This document shows positions 56,277 to 63,957 of a stretch of 64,000 nt of DNA, piece after piece (position 1 is the stretch's first letter; every line of letters begins with the position of its first letter). The position numbers and the translations under genes are program-made. This DNA is from Thalassotalea_H sp040779345 (GTDB lineage Bacteria > Pseudomonadota > Gammaproteobacteria > Enterobacterales > Alteromonadaceae): contig JBFONU010000008.1 of NCBI GenBank assembly GCA_040779345.1, positions 124,001 to 188,000 of the forward strand, read 5' to 3'. A model generated the notes under the pieces. It had not been told where the DNA came from. It searched no databases and was given only the letters and a program-made list of their open reading frames with translations.

Positions 56277-56957
56277 TTGAATAAAAACAATTACTTTCAG
56301 AGCTTACTTCGTGGTTTTACATTTTTTTTATTTGGAATATTCACGCACTTCTCGACAAGTGCTTCAATCATAGTTGAACCTACCTTAAATTATGTTCATT
56401 TGGATTATGTTGATTATTATTATGGTAATTATGGAGATACAATTACCCATTACGAATTCAATCTAAGAGTCTATTTTAAAGATGAAATTTTTGTCGAAGG
56501 TCAAAGCTTTTGGCTAGACCATGTTTCACATGCGGTTCTGTTTGCTAAAGACGTTCCTGATTTAGCAATCGATATAGAATTGACTCATTACGCGTCTCAT
56601 TTTAACGATACAGATAACATTTGGTCGAACCTTGAGGCTAAGGAACTACATTGGTTCACAGATTCGGACGGCAATAATGCTTTCTATGGTGATATGGAAA
56701 AATACCGTATTGAAAATGGTACCTGCCAGCCTTATTGTTTTTATAATAATATAGGATTTGGTGACATAGATGACTTATATGTAAGCCTATTTAGTCAAGA
56801 AAGAGATTATGTTGCTATGACATTTAGCTTACTTTCTGACTCGGTATGGCATTATGAGCAAGTTAATGATGATGCTTTTGATGTGCCAGAACCTTCTACT
56901 CTTGCCATTTTCGCATTAGGCATTATAGGTTTAGCATCACGCAGATTTAAAAGATAA
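56277..56957 (+). CDS. PEP-CTERM sorting domain protein, unknown function
   Basis: 226 residues from TTG 56277, chosen because AAGGGA lies 8 bases upstream and the product has a good signal peptide (LRGFTFFLFGIFTHFSTSAS). The mature domain is acidic and Tyr/Asp-rich, with one likely disulfide (CQPYC) and no domain I recognise. It ends with VPEPSTLAIFALGIIGLASR then RFKR: the Pro-Glu-Pro motif, a hydrophobic helix and a basic tail, the sorting signal cut by exosortase. Such proteins are exported together with exopolysaccharide. No exosortase or eps gene lies nearby, so sorting must be by a distant locus. Confidence 0.88.
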   Translation: MNKNNYFQSLLRGFTFFLFGIFTHFSTSASIIVEPTLNYVHLDYVDYYYGNYGDTITHYEFNLRVYFKDEIFVEGQSFWLDHVSHAVLFAKDVPDLAIDIELTHYASHFNDTDNIWSNLEAKELHWFTDSDGNNAFYGDMEKYRIENGTCQPYCFYNNIGFGDIDDLYVSLFSQERDYVAMTFSLLSDSVWHYEQVNDDAFDVPEPSTLAIFALGIIGLASRRFKR

Positions 56958-56978
56958 TCACAACTCTTTAATCAACAT

Positions 56979-57008
56979 AAAAAAGCACCATTGATTGGTG
57001 CTTTTTTA
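56979..57008 (+). terminator. Intrinsic terminator after the PEP-CTERM gene
   Basis: AGCACCA (56984-56990) pairs with TGGTGCT (56996-57002), loop TTGAT, A run before and TTTTTT after. The following 57010-57173 is AT-rich with no feature I can support. Confidence 0.9.
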
Positions 57009-57173
57009 TTGCTAGTAATTTAGCAAATCAATGATAAAGTCAATGTTCGTTGACGAGACCTTGTGAACTGAATTCAAACAATTCATACCATAAATAATAA
57101 ATAACATTCCCTATTAAAGTATTTTTTACATTGAACAAATAACCGCATTATTTAACGAGACACTCGCTTTTTA

Positions 57174-58346
57174 CTACAGGTATTTCAGTAACCAATGGTT
57201 ATATGTTCGTTTAATGTTACCAAACCATTTACAAGCAAAAAACATTAAAAAGATAACGCTTCCCCAGGCAATATATGTCGTTAATAAATTAGGGGTATAA
57301 CCTTTTGGAAAAGCATTAGCGCCTAATAGTTGCCAATTAGCTGAATAGAAATCTAAAGTTAATAAAAAATAGATGGCGGCTAAAAAGTGAATAAATGGTA
57401 CATGTAATACATAAAAGAAGAAGGGAACTCGACCAAAGTAAGTAAGTTGTTGACTAACAATCGTTTTAGTTTTTGTTAACCATGCAAGTAATATCAAAGC
57501 TGGACCAATGGTCATCATTAAATATAATAAACTCGGCGGGTACTTTTGCGTATTTAAAAAAGATAGCACCGTATAAACAGTGCCACGCGCCTGACTTTGC
57601 CAAATGACTGGATCGCCATATAAGTTAGTAAAACGCAGTAATAAAAAAGAGACGGTTAATAGGACACCTAAGGATAATGTTTTCTTAATAAACCATGACT
57701 TATCACTAAAAAGCCATTGACCTGCGGCATATCCTATTGCCATTACGCCAATCCAAGGAAGAAGCGGATAAGCAATATAAACCCCTGAACCACTTTCATT
57801 AAATGGCACCCACATAGGTTGATGAATGATCCCCCAAAGCCAACTATAATCACCAAATCGGCTGGCATTAACCGTATCAAAAGCATTATGAAAAAGGATC
57901 AATGACATCCCCAAAAACATAATGATAACTTTAGGTAGGTATATTAATCCGGCAAGAATAATCATACTCACCCCAAGTACCCAAATAACTTGAAGAAAAT
58001 AGCTATTGTTGAATGAAAACATCCAAGAAACATTAACGACAGTGAGCTCAATGAAAATCAACCAAATACCACGAGATAATAAAAAATTCCTCACTGTTTT
58101 TTTATTATTTCCCTTATTTTCAAATAAAAAAGTGCTGAAACCTGTTAATAATACAAATACGGGAGCACAGAAATGGGTGATCCAGCGAGTAAAAAATAAT
58201 TCTGGTGTTGTTTGCATTAAATCTTCAGGGGCATATTGAAATGGCGAGAAAAAATCTCGAGTATGGTCTAGTGCCATTAAAATAATGACTAAGCCACGCA
58301 ACTGATCAATTGACTCAAATCGAATATTTTCCCCTAACCTTTCCAT
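57174..58346 (-). CDS. DUF1624 / heparan-alpha-glucosaminide N-acetyltransferase-like membrane protein
   Basis: 390-residue polytopic membrane protein (about 10 helices). The start ESIDQLRGLVIILMALDHTR and the following FFTRWITHFCAPVFVLLTG are the signature of the DUF1624/HGSNAT catalytic region, the helix-1 D-x-x-R-G and DHTRD motif being common to membrane acyltransferases. It probably transfers an acyl group to a glycan or lipid at the membrane; the substrate is unknown. The promoter is overlapped by two identical palindromes (58380-58410), so it is probably under a dedicated repressor, which is not encoded in this window. Confidence 0.88.
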   Translation of the reverse strand: MERLGENIRFESIDQLRGLVIILMALDHTRDFFSPFQYAPEDLMQTTPELFFTRWITHFCAPVFVLLTGFSTFLFENKGNNKKTVRNFLLSRGIWLIFIELTVVNVSWMFSFNNSYFLQVIWVLGVSMIILAGLIYLPKVIIMFLGMSLILFHNAFDTVNASRFGDYSWLWGIIHQPMWVPFNESGSGVYIAYPLLPWIGVMAIGYAAGQWLFSDKSWFIKKTLSLGVLLTVSFLLLRFTNLYGDPVIWQSQARGTVYTVLSFLNTQKYPPSLLYLMMTIGPALILLAWLTKTKTIVSQQLTYFGRVPFFFYVLHVPFIHFLAAIYFLLTLDFYSANWQLLGANAFPKGYTPNLLTTYIAWGSVIFLMFFACKWFGNIKRTYNHWLLKYL

Positions 58347-58379
58347 GATAATTATTCCACTAGTTATCGTAAATCACTT

Positions 58380-58410
58380 ACAGCGCTGTTTAAATTTTAA
58401 ACAGCGCTGT
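58380..58410. promoter_or_regulatory. Twin ACAGCGCTGT palindromes (operator) over the DUF1624 gene promoter
   Basis: Two perfect 10-bp palindromes ACAGCGCTGT at 58380-58389 and 58401-58410, centres 21 bp apart (two helical turns), themselves arms of a larger symmetric element with 14-bp arms around 58395. On the minus strand TTGCAT (complement of 58417-58422), a 17-bp spacer and TAAAAT (complement of 58394-58399) form a promoter; one palindrome lies inside the spacer and the other just past the -10. Confidence 0.75.
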
Positions 58411-58576
58411 GATATTATGCAATCTTATGTACTTTATTTTCAATCGCTTCGATATAATACTAAATTTTTCAAAGCCTTAGAATAAGTCGGGAATAAGCTA
58501 TACAATAGAATATTTTGTTATCTCTACAAAGTCATTTAAACTTCGCCATATTAACCTTTATTAATGGATATTAATC

Positions 58577-59257
58577 GTGCAAAGAGTTTCAAATAAGTCT
58601 AAAGCCATTATCGTGTTTGTCGTAATCATCGCCGCTATTGCTATTTACTTTGCCCAGAAGGAAACCGAACCTGTGCCAATGACAGTTCAAGAAAAAAAAG
58701 CGCGATTTAAATCTTTAATCATTCCTGCTGTAAATACTGTCTATGCAGAGCTAATGAAGCAATATCATCAAGTCAAAAAAGAGATTGATTCCGGTGTTGA
58801 AAGTGATGAAATTTCACAATTAAAAATTGAATATAAAGCCTCGAACAATAATGAATTACTCATGGCGTTAAAACCTCACCCCAAAAGTATTGCTATAGCG
58901 CAAGCCGCAATGGAAAGTTCTTGGGCAACCTCAAGATTTTTTAGACAATCATATAATATTTTTGGTGTTTGGTCTTTTGACGAAGATGAGCCTAGAATTG
59001 CGGCATTACAAAAACGCGGTGATAAAACTATATGGGTGAAAAAGTATTCATCCATTGAAGAGGCTGTGTTTGATTATTATCGAACATTAGCGCGCAGTGA
59101 CGCTTTTAAAGCGTTTCGAGAAACTAAAATGACCACGAATGACCCTTTTGTATTAGTTACCAAACTAGACCGCTATTCAGAAAAAGGGCATCTTTATGGT
59201 GAGGAGCTCAGTGCTATCATCAAGTTTAATAAATTTGATCAGTACGACGAAAAGTAA
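58577..59257 (+). CDS. Bax-like glucosaminidase-domain protein
   Basis: 226 residues from GTG 58577. An N-terminal transmembrane anchor (about residues 10-25, AIIVFVVIIAAIAIYF) is followed by a glucosaminidase fold with the catalytic Glu at E113 in IAQAAMESSWATSRF, NIFGVWSF, and the tail FDYYRTLARSDAFKAFRETK, resembling E. coli Bax and FlgJ C-terminal domains. It would cut glycan strands of peptidoglycan at the membrane face. Divergent from the DUF1624 gene; no operon partner. Confidence 0.9.
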   Translation: MQRVSNKSKAIIVFVVIIAAIAIYFAQKETEPVPMTVQEKKARFKSLIIPAVNTVYAELMKQYHQVKKEIDSGVESDEISQLKIEYKASNNNELLMALKPHPKSIAIAQAAMESSWATSRFFRQSYNIFGVWSFDEDEPRIAALQKRGDKTIWVKKYSSIEEAVFDYYRTLARSDAFKAFRETKMTTNDPFVLVTKLDRYSEKGHLYGEELSAIIKFNKFDQYDEK

Positions 59258-59323
59258 ACTAATTTAATTGCCAGCATTCGTATCCTTAGCGCTAACTATA
59301 GCGTTTAACTATCTGGCTTATAT

Positions 59324-59358
59324 AAAAAGAGTAGATAATTTTCATTATCTACTCCTTT
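59324..59358. terminator. Bidirectional terminator between the glucosaminidase gene and etfD
   Basis: GAGTAGATAAT (59329-59339) pairs with ATTATCTACTC (59344-59354), 4-base loop, AAAAA before and CTTTT after. Best T run is in the etfD direction. Confidence 0.85.
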
Positions 59359-59394
59359 TACATTCAACAACCTGAAATCAGATCGCTTAACACA

Positions 59395-61050
59395 TTACAT
59401 GTTAGGGTAGTTTGGCCCCCCTGCTCCTTCAGGAGTTACCCATGTAATATTTTGACTAGGATCTTTAATATCACAAGTTTTACAATGAATGCAGTTCTGT
59501 GAATTAATGACAAACTTATCACCATCTTCCGATTGCTCTACTTCATAAACACCCGCGGGGCAGTAACGTTGTGCAGGCTCGGCATACTGAGGCATGTTTA
59601 CTTTTAACGGGATAGAATCATCTGCTAATTTCAGGTGACAAGGTTGCTCTTCTTCATGATTAGTATTAGAGATAAATACTGAAGATAACTTGTCAAAACT
59701 CAGCTTGTTATCGGGTTTAGGGTATTGAATGACTTCAGACTCAGACGCAAGCTTAAGTTGAGCATGATCGAGAGAGTCATCTTTAAAATTAAAGGGTAAC
59801 TTACCTGAGAAAATATTTTGATCAAGTGTGTTATATGCACCGCCTAAAAAAGTACCAAACTTGTGCATAGCTGGTCCGAAATTACGTGTACAGTACAGTT
59901 CGTCATATAACCAAGAATTTTTATATAACTCGGTAAATGAGGTTAACTCTTTACCACCACTATGTTCAGGCTCAGCAGATAGCGCTGCAAAAATAGCTTC
60001 AGCAGCTAACATACCTGATTTCATTGCCGTATGATTACCTTTAATTTTTGCAAAATTAATGGTGCCTGCATCACAGCCCACAATTAGGCCACCTGGCATC
60101 GTCATTTTAGGTAAAGAATTAAAACCCCCCTTTGCCATTGCTCTTGCACCATATGAAACTCGTTTACCACCTGATAAATATTGGGCAATTTTAGGGTGAT
60201 GTTTATAACGTTGAAACTCATCAAACGGGCTTAAATGTGGATTGCTATAATTTAAATCAACAATTAGCCCAACAAATACTTGGTTATTTTCAGCATGATA
60301 TAAATATCCACCACCTGTTGTGTCTTTATCTAACGGCCAACCTGCGGTATGAACCACTAAACCTTCTTGATGTTTTTCTGGTGCGATATCCCAAATTTCT
60401 TTAAAACCTAAACCATAATGCTGTGGTGATTTATCTGCCGCTAGATTAAATTTTTCAATCAGCTCTTTGCCTAAATGCCCTCTACAGCCCTCAGCAAATA
60501 CGGTATATTTTGCACGTAGCTCCATACCCGGCACATACGAGTCTTTCTCATTACCGTTGGCGTCTAAGCCCATATCTCCCGTTAAAACGCCAGCAACACT
60601 GCCATCATCATTATAAATAACTGCTTGCGCTGGAAATCCAGGGAAAATTTCAACACCTAACTGTTCGGCTTGTTCAGCTAACCAGCGACACATATTCCCC
60701 ATACTCGCAATATAATTGCCCTCATTGTGCATCGTTTTAGGCACACTGAAATTAGGTAATTTAATCCCACTTTCGCCACTGTTTAATAAATAAATGTCAT
60801 CGCCAGTTACTTTAGTATTAAGCGGTGCCCCTTTTTCTTGCCAATCAGGGAAAAGTTCATTTAGAGCACGCGGTTCAAAAACCGCACCAGAGAGAATATG
60901 CGCGCCAACCTCTGAGCCTTTTTCAACAACACAAACCATTAATTCTTGTTCTTTTTCTTGTGCTAACTGCATAAGACGACATGCTGTCGATAAACCGGAA
61001 GGCCCAGCACCAACAATTACAACGTCAAACTCCATTGATTCACGTTCCAT
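59395..61050 (-). CDS. etfD: Electron transfer flavoprotein-ubiquinone oxidoreductase
   Basis: 551 residues from ATG 61050, preferred for the GGGGGAG ribosome site; an in-frame TTG at 61071 lies upstream. Membrane-associated enzyme that takes electrons from EtfAB and passes them to ubiquinone. FAD fold DVVIVGAGPSGLSTACRL near the start; quinone-binding and substrate region in the middle (GGYLYHAENNQVFVGLIVDL); the C-terminal [4Fe-4S] ligands in RYCPAGVYE and QNCIHCKTCDIKDPSQNI. Transcribed away from etfBA with PsrA- and LiuR-like sites between. Confidence 0.96.
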   Translation of the reverse strand: MERESMEFDVVIVGAGPSGLSTACRLMQLAQEKEQELMVCVVEKGSEVGAHILSGAVFEPRALNELFPDWQEKGAPLNTKVTGDDIYLLNSGESGIKLPNFSVPKTMHNEGNYIASMGNMCRWLAEQAEQLGVEIFPGFPAQAVIYNDDGSVAGVLTGDMGLDANGNEKDSYVPGMELRAKYTVFAEGCRGHLGKELIEKFNLAADKSPQHYGLGFKEIWDIAPEKHQEGLVVHTAGWPLDKDTTGGGYLYHAENNQVFVGLIVDLNYSNPHLSPFDEFQRYKHHPKIAQYLSGGKRVSYGARAMAKGGFNSLPKMTMPGGLIVGCDAGTINFAKIKGNHTAMKSGMLAAEAIFAALSAEPEHSGGKELTSFTELYKNSWLYDELYCTRNFGPAMHKFGTFLGGAYNTLDQNIFSGKLPFNFKDDSLDHAQLKLASESEVIQYPKPDNKLSFDKLSSVFISNTNHEEEQPCHLKLADDSIPLKVNMPQYAEPAQRYCPAGVYEVEQSEDGDKFVINSQNCIHCKTCDIKDPSQNITWVTPEGAGGPNYPNM

Positions 61051-61084
61051 AACTCCCCCAATTCTTTTCAATTTACGCGTCTGA

Positions 61085-61120
61085 TTAAAACGCTTGTTTG
61101 ATTTTCAAACGCCTGTTTGA
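61085..61120. promoter_or_regulatory. Two tandem PsrA-type boxes at the etfD promoter
   Basis: TCAAACGCCTGTTTGA (61105-61120) exactly fits the CAAAC-N4-GTTTG pattern of the fatty-acid regulator PsrA, and a near copy, AAAACGCTTGTTTGA (61087-61101), lies 19 bp away. On the etfD strand, CTGACA (complement of 61145-61150) and TATTAT (complement of 61120-61125) form a possible promoter whose -10 abuts the better box, the position of a repressor site. Confidence 0.6.
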
Positions 61121-61231
61121 TAATATCTTATTATATAGATATTTTGTCAGTAAATACTATCTTGTAAGTGACATTAATTTATATAAATATAATTTAAGAT
61201 CAATATGAGGCTATGTTTAAAAAATATTACG

Positions 61232-61247
61232 TTGACGTTCACGTCAT
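61232..61247. promoter_or_regulatory. LiuR-like palindrome upstream of etfBA
   Basis: TTGACGTTCACGTCAT matches at 12 of 16 positions the TTTACGTTAACGTAAA-type box I recall for the MerR-family regulator LiuR of branched-chain amino acid degradation. It lies about 95 bp upstream of the etfB ATG and just ahead of TATAAT (61270-61275). An outer TACGTT/AACGTA pair (61228-61256) extends the symmetry. Confidence 0.55.
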
Positions 61248-61342
61248 CAAAACGTAGTCTTCGAGCCAATATAATAAGACTAGTTTTATTTTATTGATTT
61301 AAGACTAGACTAAAAACACAACAAGTATAATTAGAGGCAACG

Positions 61343-62095
61343 ATGAAAGTATTAGTCCCCATCAAACGTGTCATCGACTATAACGTCAAAGTTCGCGTAA
61401 AAGCTGACAACACAAATGTTGATTTAGCCAATGTAAAAATGGCAATTAACCCGTTTTGTGAAATTGCAGTAGAAGAAGCGGTAAGATTAAAAGAAGCAGG
61501 TACTGCAACAGAAGTTATCGCGGTATCAATTGGCGATAAAGCTTGCCAAGAACAATTGCGCACCGCTCTTGCATTAGGCGCAGATCGTGCAATTCAAATT
61601 GAAACAGATCAAAATTTAGACTCATTAAATGTTGCCAAGCTATTACAAAAAATCGTTGAAGAAGAACAGCCTCAATTAGTTATTCTTGGTAAACAGTCTA
61701 TTGATAGCGATAACAACCAGACAGGTCAAATGCTTGCTGCATTAACCGGGTTAGCACAGGGTACGTTTGCATCAGAAGTTAAAGTAGAAGGTGATAAAGT
61801 CAACGTAACTCGTGAAGTAGATGGTGGTTTACAAACTGTTGCACTTAATTTACCAGCAATAGTCACTACTGACCTACGATTGAACGAGCCTCGTTATGCT
61901 TCATTACCTAACATTATGAAAGCTAAGCGCAAGCCTTTGGATGTTAAACAAGCGTCTGATTTTGGTATAGATTTAGCACCGCGTGCAACCTTAATAAAAG
62001 TTACTCCACCTTCTGAACGCCAAGCAGGTATTGTGGTTGAAACAGTTGATGAGTTAGTTGAAAAATTAAAAAATGAAGCGAAGGTGATCTCATGA
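61343..62095 (+). CDS. etfB: Electron transfer flavoprotein beta subunit
   Basis: 250 residues. Starts MKVLVPIKRVIDYNVKVRVK and holds the AMP-binding ELGADRA-like LALGADRAIQI and LGKQSIDSDNNQTGQMLAAL segments. Forms a heterodimer with EtfA that collects electrons from acyl-CoA dehydrogenases. AGAGG ribosome site; overlaps etfA by 4 bp (ATGA). Confidence 0.98.
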   Translation: MKVLVPIKRVIDYNVKVRVKADNTNVDLANVKMAINPFCEIAVEEAVRLKEAGTATEVIAVSIGDKACQEQLRTALALGADRAIQIETDQNLDSLNVAKLLQKIVEEEQPQLVILGKQSIDSDNNQTGQMLAALTGLAQGTFASEVKVEGDKVNVTREVDGGLQTVALNLPAIVTTDLRLNEPRYASLPNIMKAKRKPLDVKQASDFGIDLAPRATLIKVTPPSERQAGIVVETVDELVEKLKNEAKVIS

Positions 62096-63018
62096 GTATT
62101 TTAGTATTTGCAGAGCACGATAATAAGGAATTAAAAGCAGATACCCTAAAAACAGTTGCCGCCGCTCAAGCAATTGGTGGAGACATTGATCTGCTTATTG
62201 CGGGGTCAAACTGTGCAGCAGTTGCTGAACAAGCGTCAAAAGTTAATGGGGTTAATAAAGTATTAGTTGCTGATAATGCAGCATATGAGCATCAACTTGC
62301 TGAAAATGTCAGTTTATTAGTCGTTGAATTAGCCAGTGATTACCAACATATTCTGGCAACCGCGTTAACCACAGGCAAAAACTTTATGCCTCGTGTGGCC
62401 GCTTTACTCGATGTAGCTCAAATTTCTGACATTATTGCTGTTGAATCTGCTGATACATTTGTTCGCCCAATTTATGCAGGTAATGCTATTGCCACCGTAC
62501 AAAGCTTAGACAGCAAAAAAGTTATCACGGTGCGTCCAACAGGATTTGATGCTGTTGCTACTGATGGTAATGCTGAAATTGTGTCATTAGATTTAGCAAC
62601 TGATGCCGGGACTTCAAGTCATGTCAGTGATGAATTAACTGTCTCTGAACGCCCTGATTTAGGTGCTGCTGGTGTGGTTATTTCAGGTGGTAGAGGTATG
62701 CAAAATGGTGACAACTTTAAGTTACTAGAAGGTATAGCTGATAAATTAGGTGCTGCTATCGGCGCTTCACGTGCCGCAGTTGATGCTGGCTTTGTACCAA
62801 ATGATATGCAAGTTGGTCAAACGGGTAAAATTGTAGCTCCAGACTTATATATTGCCGTTGGTATTTCTGGTGCCATACAACATTTAGCAGGTATGAAAGA
62901 CTCAAAAGTGATTGTTGCAATAAACAAAGATGCTGAAGCCCCAATTTTTCAAGTGGCAGATTACGGTATTGTTGGCGATTTATTTGATGTTTTACCGGAG
63001 CTTGAAGCCAAGCTTTAA
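62092..63018 (+). CDS. etfA: Electron transfer flavoprotein alpha subunit
   Basis: 308 residues. N-terminal domain with ADTLKTVAAAQAIGGDIDLL; C-terminal FAD-binding domain with GGRGMQNGDNFKLLEGIAD, GASRAAVDAGFVPND, QVGQTGKIVAPDLYIAVG and the GISGAIQHLAGMKDS loop. Translationally coupled to etfB by ATGA overlap. Together with etfD opposite, this is the complete ETF electron route. Confidence 0.98.
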   Translation: MSILVFAEHDNKELKADTLKTVAAAQAIGGDIDLLIAGSNCAAVAEQASKVNGVNKVLVADNAAYEHQLAENVSLLVVELASDYQHILATALTTGKNFMPRVAALLDVAQISDIIAVESADTFVRPIYAGNAIATVQSLDSKKVITVRPTGFDAVATDGNAEIVSLDLATDAGTSSHVSDELTVSERPDLGAAGVVISGGRGMQNGDNFKLLEGIADKLGAAIGASRAAVDAGFVPNDMQVGQTGKIVAPDLYIAVGISGAIQHLAGMKDSKVIVAINKDAEAPIFQVADYGIVGDLFDVLPELEAKL

Positions 63019-63042
63019 AGACCATCTAACTAGTTAGATAAC

Positions 63043-63078
63043 AAAAATGCCGAACAGTTAGTGCTGTTCGGCATTTTT
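63043..63078. terminator. Bidirectional terminator between etfA and the peroxiredoxin fusion
   Basis: AAAAATGCCGAACAG (63043-63057) and CTGTTCGGCATTTTT (63064-63078) form a perfect 15-bp stem, 6-base loop. A separate small palindrome TCTAACTAGTTAGA (63025-63038) lies between it and the etfA stop. Confidence 0.93.
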
Positions 63079-63119
63079 TATTCGTTTAGCTAGCAAGAGC
63101 AATCACTTCAAACATGTGA

Positions 63120-63851
63120 TTAGTGATTAAAATATTCCGCTAAGGCTTCGCTATCACCAATTAATTTGCCATCGATAAATACTTGCGGCACTGTTTCTGC
63201 ATTTGTTAGTGCTTTGAGTGTTGATAGATTCACATCTTGACCAATTTCTAATGTCTCAAATGCTAACCCTTTTTCTTTTAATAAGGCTTTAGATTTTTTA
63301 CAGTAAGGACAATCAGGTTTGCTAATTACCGTAATGGTCTGATTTTGTACGGCATTTGGATTGATGTAATTAAGCATAGTATCTGCATCAGAGACTTCAA
63401 AAGGGTCGCCTTCAACTTCTGGCTCAATAAACATTTTGTCTATCACACCATTTTTCACTAGCATTGCGTAACGCCAACTACGCTTACCAAAACCAATTTC
63501 AGATTTATCGACCAACATCCCCATCGCTTGCGAAAAGTCGCCGTTACCATCAGGAATAAAGCTAATTTTTTCTGCATGTTGATTCTCAGCCCAAGCATTC
63601 ATTACAAAAGTATCATTTACTGATAAACAGATAATTTCATCTACACCATTATTAAAGAATGTCTCTGCTAATTCGTTATATCTTGGTAAGTGTGTTGAAG
63701 AACAAGTAGGCGTAAATGCCCCCGGTAAAGCAAAAACTATCACTGTTTTATCAGCAAAAATATTTTCAGTTGATCTATGTGTCCATTGACCATCTTCAAT
63801 GATTGCAAATGTTGTTTTTGGTACGTTTGAACCTTCGATATTTTTTAACAT
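63120..63851 (-). CDS. Hybrid peroxiredoxin-glutaredoxin
   Basis: 243 residues: a Prx5-type peroxiredoxin (residues 1-165) with peroxidatic C50 in PGAFTPTCSSTHLP, joined to a glutaredoxin (172-243) with dithiol CPYC (C181, C184), TVPQVFIDG cis-proline and GDSEALAEYF. This is the glutathione-dependent hybrid known from Haemophilus influenzae (PGdx). It reduces peroxides using GSH in one polypeptide. A GAGGG ribosome site precedes the ATG, and an OxyR-type site lies upstream. Confidence 0.96.
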   Translation of the reverse strand: MLKNIEGSNVPKTTFAIIEDGQWTHRSTENIFADKTVIVFALPGAFTPTCSSTHLPRYNELAETFFNNGVDEIICLSVNDTFVMNAWAENQHAEKISFIPDGNGDFSQAMGMLVDKSEIGFGKRSWRYAMLVKNGVIDKMFIEPEVEGDPFEVSDADTMLNYINPNAVQNQTITVISKPDCPYCKKSKALLKEKGLAFETLEIGQDVNLSTLKALTNAETVPQVFIDGKLIGDSEALAEYFNH

Positions 63852-63920
63852 AATTTCCCTCTTGTCGAAATTAACTTTATTGAATAACTGTATTATTAGC
63901 CAAATTTATAAATAGATAAA

Positions 63921-63957
63921 ATCGTTTGTTTTTATTAGACTGATAGGTAAAACCTAT
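63921..63957 (-). promoter_or_regulatory. OxyR-type binding site upstream of the peroxiredoxin-glutaredoxin gene
   Basis: ATAGGTAAAACCTAT (63943-63957) matches the OxyR half-element ATAGnTnnnAnCTAT at every defined position. Seven bases away, 63921-63935 matches the second element at 7 of 10 defined positions, the expected spacing. It lies about 70-105 bp upstream of the start, suitable for OxyR activation. The rest of 63852-64000 has no gene. Confidence 0.7.

Noticed and set aside
61121..61200. Very AT-rich stretch upstream of etfBA as a replication origin or curved-DNA element
   Set aside because: No DnaA-box cluster; it is explained as ordinary promoter DNA between etfD and etfBA.
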